Source: Paenibacillus ehimensis NBRC 15659
GTDB lineage: Bacteria; Bacillota; Bacilli; Paenibacillales; NBRC-103111
Direction of reading: 5' to 3'
Length of the DNA stretch: 64,000 bases
Assembly: GCF_004000785.1 (NCBI RefSeq)
Contig: NZ_BILX01000018.1
Coordinates: forward strand, 1 to 64,000
The position numbers and the translations under genes were made by a program. The stretch's first letter is position 1. Every line of letters starts with the position of its first letter. The notes beneath the pieces were generated by a model. It ran no database searches. It was not told the DNA's origin and worked only from the letters and a program-made list of their open reading frames with translations. Shown one piece after another: positions 7,675 through 16,531 of the stretch.

Positions 7675-8735
7675 CTTTCCATAAACAGCTTCTTTGTCAG
7701 CATAGAGGCTAAATGATCGACAGACATCACTTGAATACCAATCAAAGGTGCGAGCTGGCTCCAAATCGTAGAGCCATGGTTTGATAAAATAACCAAACCG
7801 ATCTCTTTTTCGCGGTTAAAAGTAATAAAGGAACTCGATCCATACGTTCCTCCGTTGTGCCAATGCGTAATCGTGCCGTCCTTTTCTCTGAATCTCATCC
7901 AACCGAAACCGATTCCTATTCCTCGGCTTGGCATGATGGCATAATGCTCCTGCAAGCATTCCGCAATTGCCGGGCCGAGGGGAGGATCGACACGGGTTAA
8001 ATGCGCATCCAAATAGGTAAGCATATCGTCTACCGTCGAACGGACGGCCCCGGCGCCCCCCAGCGTATCAAGAAAGTCCCAATGCGGCATGGGTTTGCCT
8101 TTGGAGTTGAACACGGGAAGAAGCTGTCCGGCCGTCTGTCGGCTCGTGCCTGTGCCGGAATCCGCCATGCCAAGAGGCTGGAATATAAGCCCGGCCAGCG
8201 CTTCATTCAAGCTAGTTCCCAATCGTCTGGCAAGCAGCCAGCCAAGTAAGCCGAAGCCATAATTGGAATAGCGGTGCTTGCTGTTCTTCTTGGGACTTTC
8301 CGATAAAACAGCTTCGGTTAAACGGGCATCATCATATTTCGCGTAAGGATTCAACCGATCGGTTATAGTGGCTCTGAAATTCCCCGGTACGTCGGGCAGG
8401 CCGGCGGTGTGCGTAACAAGCTCCAAGAGCGTTGTCTGATTGGCAAACGAATTGGAAGACCATTCCGGAACGAAAGCCGAAAGCCGGTCGGAACGGCTCC
8501 ACATCCCGTGCTGTTCTCCTATTGCGAGTAATAGGCCGGTCAAGGTTTTGGTAATCGAGCCGATCTCATAGATCGACTTCTTGACGTCCGCTTCCATGGA
8601 TTGTCGCCCGGTCCATATCGTACGTTTGGATTTACGGATCAAACCGACCGTTAAATGATGCGTCGGGAGATTCGCCCATCGGTGGATGCGTTTCTCCGAC
8701 ATGAAATCCGCTATAGCATTATCCAAGCTAATCAC
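7671..8735 (-). CDS. Serine hydrolase, beta-lactamase/penicillin-binding protein-like
   Basis: A 354-residue class C beta-lactamase-fold protein with all three catalytic elements: S60-I-T-K63, Y156-S-N158 and an H-x-G type motif HNGGT near 290. Such proteins include esterases, D-aminopeptidases and peptidoglycan-active enzymes; real beta-lactamase activity is not implied. No signal peptide is visible, so it is probably cytosolic. It faces the MFS gene and their 3' ends overlap slightly. Start ATG at 8735; no strong alternative. Confidence 0.8.
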   Translation of the reverse strand: MISLDNAIADFMSEKRIHRWANLPTHHLTVGLIRKSKRTIWTGRQSMEADVKKSIYEIGSITKTLTGLLLAIGEQHGMWSRSDRLSAFVPEWSSNSFANQTTLLELVTHTAGLPDVPGNFRATITDRLNPYAKYDDARLTEAVLSESPKKNSKHRYSNYGFGLLGWLLARRLGTSLNEALAGLIFQPLGMADSGTGTSRQTAGQLLPVFNSKGKPMPHWDFLDTLGGAGAVRSTVDDMLTYLDAHLTRVDPPLGPAIAECLQEHYAIMPSRGIGIGFGWMRFREKDGTITHWHNGGTYGSSSFITFNREKEIGLVILSNHGSTIWSQLAPLIGIQVMSVDHLASMLTKKLFMES

Positions 8736-8899
8736 CTCGATTCGGGGTTGTTTATGCTTTTGTTCAGTTGACGATATTATAATGATATCACTTTTAGAAA
8801 TGATTTACAATTTCCGCATAAAAAATAAACGCCGTCCTTTTTTTGATTTTCAGGGGAAGCCTGCCGTCGTAGACTGGAACCGACTAATTTCGTTTGGTT

Positions 8900-8928
8900 T
8901 TGAATTATTCCCGTCCTTTCGCTATACT
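8900..8928 (+). promoter_or_regulatory. Promoter upstream of the lipoprotein gene
   Basis: TTGAAT (8900-8905), 17 bases, TATACT (8923-8928). Confidence 0.6.
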
Positions 8929-8954
8929 GAAATCTTGTAAAGAGGAGGAAAGTA

Positions 8955-9005
8955 TTGGAAGAATGGAAGTTTGTGAATGATAAGGAGGATCCATATGATA
9001 AATAG
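8955..9005 (+). CDS. Possible 16-residue upstream peptide coupled to the lipoprotein
   Basis: TTG at 8955 sits six bases after GGAGG (8944-8948) and reads (M)EEWKFVNDKEDPYDK, stopping 10 bases inside the lipoprotein gene. The lipoprotein's own ribosome binding site AAGGAGG lies within this short frame, the usual arrangement for translational coupling. Coding status is unproven. Confidence 0.3.
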   Translation: MEEWKFVNDKEDPYDK

Positions 9006-9597
9006 ATTTATAGCGAGATCCATAGAGAGCGCAATTCTTGCCCTCGTCATCGTTTCGATGATCGGATGCGGGGCTGTTACTCCATCTTCGGCGTTAAACT
9101 ATAACGCTCAGCATGAGCCGCCGTTAAATAAACGGGAAGAAGCGGCAACGACCAAAGCTCCTTTATCGTTGGAATCGTGGATTGGGGAGTATGGATTTTC
9201 GGAATATGCTCCACCGGATCAAAATATGTTTTATTCCATTTCTATTTATGAAGAGGATAAAAGCTATTATGCGACGATACATATGGATGGATTTCAAACG
9301 ATGACAAGACTTCAGGCACAAGTAGAGGGAGATGGCCAAGCGATAAAATTAATTTTCGATAAGTATTTACCCGATAACTTATGGGAGCCGTATCGTCCGG
9401 GAGACGTTTTATTGCGTTTGGAAAAAACGGATTCCGCCTTGAAAACGTTTTGGGGGAAGATTCAACCCATGCTCAAGGATGATCATGGCGAATCCGGCAA
9501 AACTTACTTTGAAGCTGCGTCTAAAAAAGATGAGGTTGAGGAAGAGGAGGATGGACTCGCGAAGTATGATCAGACCCGGGACAAGGTCAATCCGTGA
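8995..9597 (+). CDS. Predicted lipoprotein of unknown function
   Basis: A 200-residue exported protein. A basic start and hydrophobic run (residues about 9-24) end in SMIGC, an acceptable lipobox, so lipid attachment at Cys24-25 and anchoring outside the membrane are likely. The mature part has alternating aromatic/beta-type segments (SWIGEYGFSEY, SYYATIHMDGFQTMTRL) and an acidic tail (DEVEEEEDGLAKYD). ATG 8995 follows AAGGAGG with a proper gap; an earlier ATG at 8977 overlaps that site. I recognise no specific family. Confidence 0.65.
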   Translation: MINRFIARSIESAILALVIVSMIGCGAVTPSSALNYNAQHEPPLNKREEAATTKAPLSLESWIGEYGFSEYAPPDQNMFYSISIYEEDKSYYATIHMDGFQTMTRLQAQVEGDGQAIKLIFDKYLPDNLWEPYRPGDVLLRLEKTDSALKTFWGKIQPMLKDDHGESGKTYFEAASKKDEVEEEEDGLAKYDQTRDKVNP

Positions 9598-9735
9598 CGA
9601 TAACCGAGAGCGGCCGCCGCTATCGGATCGCCTGAAGCAGATGGCAATTGTATTGTGCAGCCGGACGCCTTGAACGTAAACCTGGCACAACTCGCCGCGC
9701 TGTACAACTCAACAACCGCCATCTTGCGCCATTCC

Positions 9736-9774
9736 GGGCCGTACTCTCTTTCGGAGAGGGGACGGCCCCCTTTT
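9736..9774. terminator. Hairpin between lipoprotein and MFS genes
   Basis: GGGCCGT pairs with ACGGCCC around an inner CTCTC/GAGAG stem and TTTT follows on the plus strand. It fits a terminator for the lipoprotein gene and possibly, reversed, for the convergent MFS gene. Confidence 0.6.
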
Positions 9775-9794
9775 ATGTTCGCCGTATTGACAGG

Positions 9795-10961
9795 TCAGGC
9801 GGACTGGACCGAAACCTTCTTCCCCCTCGAGAAGCTGACTAAAGCGGCTGCGAGGCCGAGAACCAGGATGACGCCGGCGACCCAAGGGTTAAACAGAAGG
9901 GTGGAAGTGGCGTTGACCATGAACCCCCCTGTCCCGGCTCCCGCTGCCAACCCTAAATGCACGATCGATGTATTCAGGCTTAGAACCAGATTCGACGACT
10001 CGGGCGCTTGTTGAATGAAATAGCTTTGGATCGCCGGGCCGTTTGCGAACATGGACAATACGATGACGGCCAGCAGCGCCAACCCGATCCCGGGCACTTC
10101 CGAAACGAAAGGCAGCACAGCCAGCGCTGCGATATGAACGGCAATGCTGAATGCGATGATCGGGGCCGCTCCCCACCGATCGACGCCGTAGCCGCCCAGA
10201 CGGGAACCGATAGCACCGAAAATGCCGAAAGCCAGCAGAATGATACTGATGTTCGAGGCTTTGATATGAAGAATGTCTTGAATATACGGCGTTAAATAAG
10301 TAAACAAGACGGAATTTCCCGACTCCCGGAAAAACGTGAGCAGCAGGCCGCTTACGACAACGACGCTTCCCAGCACTTTGAATTGCTGCCGGAAGGAGAC
10401 GGGCGCGTCCCCTTCGAGATCCGGGAGAAGACGCAACATGACAAAGGCAATCCCTAAGCTGAATAAGCCCAGAATCAGGAAGATGGACTGCCAATTCAGC
10501 CAATTCGTTATCGCGATCCCGATCGGGACGCCTAAGATCATGGCGCTGCTAAAGCCAAGAACGATGGTGCCGATGGCGCTGCCCAATTTCTCGCGGGGCA
10601 CCAACTTGGCGGCCACGCCGAGCGCTACGACAAGATAGACGCCGGCGCTTACCCCAAGGATCACGCGGGAGGCCATCAGGATGACGATATTCGAGCTCCC
10701 GAATGCTACAAGGCAGCCCAGAATAAAGAGAGCCAATGAGCCCAGCAGCACTTTTCTGCGCCCCAAGCGGGCAGTGACGGATACCACAACCGGAGTGCCA
10801 ATGGCGAAGGCAAGGGAGTAGACGGTAATCAATTGCCCGGCAAGGGCAAGGGAAATGTTTAAGCTATCGGCAATGACATTCAGAATGCCGGATACGACCA
10901 GTTCGGAGGTTGCCGTTAAAAATACGCCGAGCGCAAGAGTATAAATAGACATGCGATGCAT
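9795..10961 (-). CDS. MFS transporter, DHA1 (12-helix) family
   Basis: A 388-residue exporter-type MFS protein similar in layout to AraJ/YdhP proteins: SIYTLALGVFLTATSELVVSG at the N-terminus, motif A-like VTARLGRRKVLLG, and proline/glycine-rich helix 5 (GVPIGIAI). ATG 10961 (MHRMSIYT) has AAAGGA 9 bases upstream; ATG 10970 touches that site. It is divergent from an HxlR regulator, and a palindrome overlaps its -35 box, so inducible expression is likely. Substrate unknown. Confidence 0.87.
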   Translation of the reverse strand: MHRMSIYTLALGVFLTATSELVVSGILNVIADSLNISLALAGQLITVYSLAFAIGTPVVVSVTARLGRRKVLLGSLALFILGCLVAFGSSNIVILMASRVILGVSAGVYLVVALGVAAKLVPREKLGSAIGTIVLGFSSAMILGVPIGIAITNWLNWQSIFLILGLFSLGIAFVMLRLLPDLEGDAPVSFRQQFKVLGSVVVVSGLLLTFFRESGNSVLFTYLTPYIQDILHIKASNISIILLAFGIFGAIGSRLGGYGVDRWGAAPIIAFSIAVHIAALAVLPFVSEVPGIGLALLAVIVLSMFANGPAIQSYFIQQAPESSNLVLSLNTSIVHLGLAAGAGTGGFMVNATSTLLFNPWVAGVILVLGLAAALVSFSRGKKVSVQSA

Positions 10962-11060
10962 TGGAATCATTCCTTTCCGCTGTCGGGGACAGCATCCGAA
11001 ATCGGGTCATGGCCGGCGCATGTCGTTTCGGCTTTCGGGATTGCGAGATCTCTTGGTTGT

Positions 11061-11089
11061 ATTATAATAAGGGTACGTATTTTACGTAA
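11061..11089 (-). promoter_or_regulatory. Promoter of the MFS gene with HxlR-type palindrome
   Basis: On the minus strand TTACGT (11084-11089), 17 bases, TATAAT (11061-11066). The -35 box is overlapped by TACGTATTTTACGTA (11074-11088), two TACGTA units three bases apart. Confidence 0.6.
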
Positions 11090-11102
11090 GAAGGCAAAAT
11101 GT

Positions 11103-11117
11103 TTGGATATTATCCAA
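11103..11117. promoter_or_regulatory. Second palindrome in the MFS/hxlR intergenic region
   Basis: TTGGATA-T-TATCCAA, a perfect 7-bp inverted repeat, 41 bases before the hxlR-type start. It may be an operator for the regulator's own gene. Confidence 0.4.
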
Positions 11118-11157
11118 TTGTTTTGACTAACTAAATAAAAGTAAGTAGGTGAAGGGC

Positions 11158-11481
11158 ATGGAGCCTGTAAAGGAAGAGGAGAAAGGTTTCTCGAACATCT
11201 GCTCGGTGCTGCAAATATTAGGGGCGAAATGGGCTTTTCTGGTGATTGCCGAGCTGTCCAAGGGGCCCAAACGGTTCAAGCAGCTTCATCGGGATGTGGC
11301 GATCGTCAGGACGCAATCTTTAACGGATGTGCTGCGCCATTTGGAGAACAGCGGGATTGTCCGTCGCGAGGTTTTTCCGACGGTCCCCGTAACCGTGCAA
11401 TACTCGTTGACGGAAAAAGGATTGGATTTTCAAGCCGCGCTCAAGGAAATGGAGAAATGGGCCGCCAAGTGGGGGAAATGA
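11158..11481 (+). CDS. HxlR family transcriptional regulator
   Basis: A 107-residue winged-helix protein with the HxlR layout: a Cys near the start (SNICSVLQILGAKWAFLVI), recognition region RFKQLHRDVAIVRTQSLTDVLRHLE and wing IVRREVFPTVPVTVQYSLTEKG. Members often sense electrophiles or oxidants through the N-terminal cysteine. The start is set at ATG 11158; GTG 11149 in frame is possible. It is divergent from an MFS exporter whose promoter carries a palindrome, the usual regulator/target layout. Confidence 0.88.
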   Translation: MEPVKEEEKGFSNICSVLQILGAKWAFLVIAELSKGPKRFKQLHRDVAIVRTQSLTDVLRHLENSGIVRREVFPTVPVTVQYSLTEKGLDFQAALKEMEKWAAKWGK

Positions 11482-11584
11482 GAAGTTGATGAGAGAGCGG
11501 ATATGGCTCTCGCGCAGTTAACGATTTAGAGGCTCTGGCTCAAGGCTGGAGCCTCTTTTCTGCCTGGAGATCCTGGCGATTTGC

Positions 11585-12952
11585 TTACAATCCTCTGCCG
11601 GAACCAACGAAATCCCCGGAAGCTGCCGGCAAAAAGACGGCAAACGCCGTCCCTTTTCCAGCCTTGCTCTGCACCTCGATCCAGCCTTGATGCAAAAGAA
11701 TGTTTTGCTGCGCGATCGCAAGGCCAAGGCCGGTCCCGCCATTCGAACGGGTTCTGGAATGATCCGCCCTGTAAAACCGGTTAAAGATGTGGGGGAGATC
11801 CTCTTCGGGGATGCCGACCCCGTTATCTTCGATCGTGATTCGGACATAGTCCATCCGCCGGTCGGGTTGATATACTTGCTCCACCCGGATTTGCACTTGC
11901 CCGCCGCGATCCGTGTAATGAATCGCATTAATCACAATATTATACAACGCCTGCAGGATGCGGTGCTTCTCGACCGGTACGGCAATGGTTTCTTTCGAAG
12001 GATGCATGGAGATACGGATATGTTTCTCCTCGGCGAGAAATTGAGTCTTCTCGATCAATCCCTCCAGGATGGCAACGATATTTTCGGACGCCGGGCGAAG
12101 CGTCATTCCGCCTGCCTCCAGTCTGGACAAATGCAACACGTCGTGAACCAAGCGCGACAGTCTTAGCACTTCGTCGTGAAGGGACGACAGCTTTCCCGGG
12201 GGGAGAGCAAGCCCTGTATCTTGTGCCAGCTCCAGCTCGCCTTGGATGATCATCAGCGGCGTCTTCAATTCGTGCGCGACATCGGACAGCAGCTGCTTCC
12301 GGGACCGTTCCATCTTTTCGAGGCTTTCGTTCATTTCGTGCAGCGCCCGCGAGATCGCTCCGAACTCATCCTTCCTGTGTACCGGTAATGCCGGATGCGG
12401 CTTTCCCATTTTGATCGCGTCGATGCCTTGGATGATTTTGCGAATAGGGGCCGTCAGCCTCCAGGACAACAAGGAGATTGTGACCAGGGCGGCGATGCAG
12501 GTGAACAGCAAGGCGACCCGGGTGATGCTGGGGAAGATGCCGTACCACATCGCTTTGAACTCGTATGTCTTGTACTGCCTTTCATTCATCACGAAGAGCC
12601 GGCCGATCTTCCGGTCGTTGGCATGAAGGATCAGCGAAAAGGCCTCATCCCGCATAATCTCCGGGCTCAGACGCCCCTTTCGGTACATTTCATTGCCGTT
12701 TTCGAACAGAGCAATTTCGGCGAAATGACGGCTGTTTGCAAACGGATAGTTTTGAACGCCTCTCCAGGATGCCTTGTGGTCCGTATAGTATTGCTCGAAC
12801 TCATCCCGCAGCGCTTCAAACGCCGCCTTTTGCTCGGCATAGGCCAGATCGCGGACAATGTAAAATTGAACATGGGTGACAAAAAATAAGCAGAGCAATA
12901 TGAAGGCGATCAGGATGCTCATCGACAGCATCAGCTTCGTTCTAATTTTCAT
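11585..12952 (-). CDS. Sensor histidine kinase, two-component system
   Basis: A 455-residue membrane kinase: helix 1 (about 8-27), an extracytoplasmic sensor region (30-145), helix 2 (about 146-163), HAMP (165-220), HisKA with His227 in SDVAHELKTP, and an HATPase domain with DNGVGIPEEDL and GGTGLGLAI near the C-terminus. ATG 12952 (MKIRTKLML) is chosen over an upstream start; it overlaps the response regulator stop, so the pair is co-transcribed and coupled. The divergent membrane protein and multicopper oxidase are the likely output genes, suggesting a metal, redox or envelope signal, but no ligand can be named. Confidence 0.88.
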   Translation of the reverse strand: MKIRTKLMLSMSILIAFILLCLFFVTHVQFYIVRDLAYAEQKAAFEALRDEFEQYYTDHKASWRGVQNYPFANSRHFAEIALFENGNEMYRKGRLSPEIMRDEAFSLILHANDRKIGRLFVMNERQYKTYEFKAMWYGIFPSITRVALLFTCIAALVTISLLSWRLTAPIRKIIQGIDAIKMGKPHPALPVHRKDEFGAISRALHEMNESLEKMERSRKQLLSDVAHELKTPLMIIQGELELAQDTGLALPPGKLSSLHDEVLRLSRLVHDVLHLSRLEAGGMTLRPASENIVAILEGLIEKTQFLAEEKHIRISMHPSKETIAVPVEKHRILQALYNIVINAIHYTDRGGQVQIRVEQVYQPDRRMDYVRITIEDNGVGIPEEDLPHIFNRFYRADHSRTRSNGGTGLGLAIAQQNILLHQGWIEVQSKAGKGTAFAVFLPAASGDFVGSGRGL

Positions 12953-13640
12953 GGCTTGCTCCGAAGCGGTAACCGAATCCATACACCGTTTGGATGTAAA
13001 CGGCATGGTTGGGATCGTCCTCGATCTTTTTGCGCAGCTTGCTGATATGGGAATCGACGGTCCGCTCGTCCATGACGAATTCTTCTTCGAACGCGTGCTG
13101 AAGCAGCTGCATCCGGCTGTATACGCGGCCGGGCTTCGATGCGAGCAGATGAAGCAGCTTGAACTCGGTCGGAGTCAGCCGCAGCTCTTGATTTCCTTTG
13201 AACGCCTGCAAGCTCTCTTCGTAAATCGTCAGGTCGCCCCGCCGGAGCACGTTGTCCGGTCCGCCGTTCTCCCCGCGGTTCATACGCCGCTGCAAAGAGC
13301 GGATGCGCGCCGCAAGCTCTCTCAAGCTGAAAGGCTTGGTCAAATAGTCGTCCGCGCCCATTTCCAAACCGACGATCTTGTCCGTTTCTTCGTTCTTAGC
13401 CGTTACCATGATGATTCCCGGTTCGCCGATTTCACGGAGACGGCGGCACGTGTCCAAGCCGTTCATCTGCGGAAGCATCCAGTCCAGAATGACGATGTCC
13501 GGTTTGTTTTCCGTATAGAGCCGCACCGCGGCTGCCCCGTCCTTCGCGGTAAGCACGTCGTATCCTTCCCTCTGGAGAAACGTTTCCACCAGCGACAATA
13601 TTTTCTCTTCGTCTTCCACCACAAGAACCTTGATTCCCAT
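12942..13640 (-). CDS. OmpR/PhoB family response regulator
   Basis: A 232-residue regulator with a receiver domain (phospho-acceptor Asp53 in ILDWMLP, acidic pocket VVEDEE, Lys in TKPFS) and an OmpR-type winged-helix domain (LRLTPTEFKLLHLLAS; RTVDSHISKLRKKIEDD; VYGFGYRF). It overlaps the kinase gene by 11 bases. The divergent space upstream holds short repeated TCACAAC/TCGCAAC-like blocks (13711-13757) next to a TATGAT box (13757-13762) of the opposite operon, candidates for tandem binding sites; this is inference. Confidence 0.92.
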   Translation of the reverse strand: MGIKVLVVEDEEKILSLVETFLQREGYDVLTAKDGAAAVRLYTENKPDIVILDWMLPQMNGLDTCRRLREIGEPGIIMVTAKNEETDKIVGLEMGADDYLTKPFSLRELAARIRSLQRRMNRGENGGPDNVLRRGDLTIYEESLQAFKGNQELRLTPTEFKLLHLLASKPGRVYSRMQLLQHAFEEEFVMDERTVDSHISKLRKKIEDDPNHAVYIQTVYGFGYRFGASHEN

Positions 13641-13800
13641 TCCGGCCCCACCTGTCCTCTGTTTCGGTTATCCCTATTATACAATATTCTGATGGAATAT
13701 TCGGAAACGTCACAACCTCCGAATCAGTTCACCACAAGTTCGCAACATTTCGTTGTTATGATCAGCTTCAGATCGCAAGAACGAAAAGGGGGAAAGGAAA

Positions 13801-14349
13801 ATGGCTTTTAAATTATCCATGAAATCAAAGCAATTCATCGTCACGATCCATGTGCTTTCCGTCGTATGCTGGCTGGGAGGGGCGGTGTGCATGCTTACGT
13901 TAGGCTCGCATATGCTGCTGGCGGACAACGGGGAGCAGCTTTATTACACGCTCGATAACATGCACGTCGTCGATGTCGTCTTGATCCGGTACACCGCGCT
14001 TGTCGCTTTATTGACGGGGCTGGCGCTATCGCTGTGGACGAATTGGGGGCTTTTCAAATATTACTGGGTCGCGGTCAAGCTGATTTTGACGGTGGCTTTG
14101 ATCTTGTTTGGAATTAAGTATATGAGCGACTGGTTGTCGCAGCTCATTCATGAGGCGGATGGCAAGAGAGCCGCTGCCCTTCACGATGCCGCATTCCTGA
14201 GCACAAGCTACTCGCTTCTCGGCGGCGCCGCAGCGAACATTTTGGCCATGGTTTTCATGACGGCCATTTCCTATTTCAAGCCGTTTGGAAAAATAAAAAA
14301 GCGCTCCGGGAAACATGAAACGAAGCTCACAGCTCGGGAGGAACGCTAA
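13801..14349 (+). CDS. Integral membrane protein, DUF2269-like
   Basis: A 182-residue protein with about four transmembrane helices (residues about 14-36, 60-80, 88-108, 138-160) and a basic C-terminal tail. It resembles small DUF2269-type membrane proteins by layout (FIVTIHVLSVVCWLGGAVCM), but the assignment is tentative. It starts behind GGGGGAAAGGAAA and lies three bases before the multicopper oxidase gene, so it is probably co-expressed, perhaps as a partner in electron transfer or copper handling. Confidence 0.65.
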   Translation: MAFKLSMKSKQFIVTIHVLSVVCWLGGAVCMLTLGSHMLLADNGEQLYYTLDNMHVVDVVLIRYTALVALLTGLALSLWTNWGLFKYYWVAVKLILTVALILFGIKYMSDWLSQLIHEADGKRAAALHDAAFLSTSYSLLGGAAANILAMVFMTAISYFKPFGKIKKRSGKHETKLTAREER

Positions 14350-14352
14350 GCC

Positions 14353-16455
14353 ATGTTCGAAACCTTCGCCGGCATCATATTGGCATCCGCAATGACACTC
14401 TTGTGGGGACTTGCCGCTTTCATCGTTTCCGGGCTTCCCTATACGAAAAACAATCGGCGGTTTAAACGGTGGAAAACCGTTCTGCTTTGGATCAGTTACA
14501 TCGCGCTTGCGCTCGCTGCGCTATGGTTGTTTCTAGTCTTAGGCTGGTACATCCGCAAAGGCTGGTTATTCGTTGAAGGCACAATGAAAGCGGTCATTCC
14601 GCTCATGCTGATCGGTCATTTGCCCGTCGTTACGCACACGCTGCCCAAGGTAAGAAGCTTAAGAGAATCAACTGGCGAAAGACTAGCGGCGGCCGCACTA
14701 GTCGAGCTGACCCATCCTATGACAGTTATTCCCATATACGCGGCTGCAGTAGTTTCCGGCATGAATGCGTTCAGCCACATCTTTGCGCAGCCGGTCCTGC
14801 CAACCTTGGCCGAGCTCGTGCAGCGATTGTTGCTGCTTGTAGTCCTGCTGCTTGTTCCGTCCTTCTTTGCCATGAAAACATACCGTAAGGTTCTGAGGGG
14901 GAACTTCGTTCCGTCCCCGTTATGGAGAAGGCTGTTGAAGTTTGGTTTAGCGGGCGGCCTGACGGCAGTAGTTGTGATTGCGGTTATAGTCGTGAATGTA
15001 TTGGCGGGAGTTAGCTCTTCCAAATTGCCGGAAGCCTCCGATATGATGAACCATCATCTGATGGACGAAGGAGGCGGAGCTCCTACCCTGCTTTCCGGCG
15101 GGCATGCTATGCATCGGAACCATTCCAGTGGGGGAGAAGTCGCGGCGCTTACCGGGGACGTCTCGGCTCCGGCAGACATCAAGTTTGAACTCGTCGCCCA
15201 GCAGAAGGAGATCACGCTTGCTTCCGGCGCCACAATCGATGCCTGGACCTATAACGGACAACTCGCCCCGGAACTCCGGGTGCGGCAAGGGGACATGGTG
15301 GAAGTGAAACTGGTCAACCAGGATATTGACAAAGGGGTCACGATCCATTGGCATGGCTATAACGTGCCGAATGCGATGGATGGCGTGCCCGGGATGACTC
15401 AAAATGTCGTCAAACCGGGACAGTCCTTTACTTATAAATTTCGAGCCAAGCAAGCGGGAACCTACTGGTTTCATTCGCACCAGCAGGCCGCTGAACAAGT
15501 GATCAAGGGACTTTTCGGCACGTTAATCGTCGATCCCAAGAATGAAACCGGGGTTTACGATGAAGAGTTCACGGTCGTCACCCACCGATGGGAAACGGAC
15601 CGGGGGTACAAGACCGCATTTGGAGATCAGGATCAAGCCCAAACGAAGCAGGTGGCGCCAGGCCGGAAAATCAGGCTGAGAATCGTGAATACGCATAACC
15701 TGTCGCAAAAATACATGCTGCAAGGGGTCGATTATCGGATCGTGAGCATCGACGGCGTTGACATTCAAGAGCCGGACCGGCTGCCGGATTCAACCGCATT
15801 CCGGCTTGCCTCCGGCGGAAGATACGATATCGCCTTTACGATGCCGGACCACCCTGTCCTGTTTAAGCTTGGCGAAGGCAAGCACGATGGAAAGCCGAGT
15901 CTGTTGTTCGATACGGATACACGGTCTCAGACGGAGAGCCCGAGCTTCGAAGCCGAGTTTGCGTGGTTCGATCCGTCTCAATACGGGAAGGCTGTCGTGA
16001 ACGGGACGACCTCCGCTGTGAAGTTCGATAGAGAATTCACGATGATTCTTGGGAACAAGATGGGATTTTACAACGGGAAATTTCATTTTCTTTGGACCAT
16101 TAACGGGAAGGTTCACCCGAACACCCCTACGTTTGTCGTGAAAGAAGGCGAGAACGTCAAAACAACCTTTGTGAACCGAAGCCTGACCGAGCATCCGATG
16201 CATCTTCACGGGCATCATATGACGGTGCTGAAGAAAAACGGCAAGCCCGTAAAGACGCCATGGATGACCGACACGTTAAACGTGCTGCCGGGCGAAACGT
16301 ACGAAGTGGCCTTTATCGCCGATAATCCGGGGATGTGGATGGACCACTGCCACAATCTGGACCATGCGGCAACCGGCATGATCCTGCATCTGATGTATGA
16401 CCATGTGCAGCCTTCGTATGAAGTAGGAACGAGGTCCGGGAACCTGCCGGAGTAA
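14353..16455 (+). CDS. Membrane-anchored multicopper oxidase
   Basis: Copper enzyme that oxidises metals or phenolics with reduction of O2 to water, here tethered outside the membrane. Residues about 1-225 hold roughly five membrane helices; the remainder is a cupredoxin-type oxidase with all four copper motifs: HWHGYN (about 331), WFHSHQQ (about 372), HPMHLHGHH (about 615) and DHCHNLDHAATGM (about 663), so type 1 and trinuclear centres look intact. A His/Met-containing linker (MMNHHLMDEGG; HAMHRNHSSGG) may bind copper. At 700 residues it is much longer than soluble laccases because of the membrane part. Likely controlled by the divergent two-component system. Confidence 0.88.
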   Translation: MFETFAGIILASAMTLLWGLAAFIVSGLPYTKNNRRFKRWKTVLLWISYIALALAALWLFLVLGWYIRKGWLFVEGTMKAVIPLMLIGHLPVVTHTLPKVRSLRESTGERLAAAALVELTHPMTVIPIYAAAVVSGMNAFSHIFAQPVLPTLAELVQRLLLLVVLLLVPSFFAMKTYRKVLRGNFVPSPLWRRLLKFGLAGGLTAVVVIAVIVVNVLAGVSSSKLPEASDMMNHHLMDEGGGAPTLLSGGHAMHRNHSSGGEVAALTGDVSAPADIKFELVAQQKEITLASGATIDAWTYNGQLAPELRVRQGDMVEVKLVNQDIDKGVTIHWHGYNVPNAMDGVPGMTQNVVKPGQSFTYKFRAKQAGTYWFHSHQQAAEQVIKGLFGTLIVDPKNETGVYDEEFTVVTHRWETDRGYKTAFGDQDQAQTKQVAPGRKIRLRIVNTHNLSQKYMLQGVDYRIVSIDGVDIQEPDRLPDSTAFRLASGGRYDIAFTMPDHPVLFKLGEGKHDGKPSLLFDTDTRSQTESPSFEAEFAWFDPSQYGKAVVNGTTSAVKFDREFTMILGNKMGFYNGKFHFLWTINGKVHPNTPTFVVKEGENVKTTFVNRSLTEHPMHLHGHHMTVLKKNGKPVKTPWMTDTLNVLPGETYEVAFIADNPGMWMDHCHNLDHAATGMILHLMYDHVQPSYEVGTRSGNLPE

Positions 16456-16472
16456 CAGGGGCAAGACTGATC

Positions 16473-16512
16473 AAAGAACCGCAACCCGTTCATAGGGATT
16501 CGCGGTTCTTTT
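16473..16512 (+). terminator. Terminator after the multicopper oxidase gene
   Basis: AAAGAACCGC pairs with GCGGTTCTTT, followed by TT. Confidence 0.75.
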
Positions 16513-16531
16513 CACGTGGCCGGAGCCGCTT

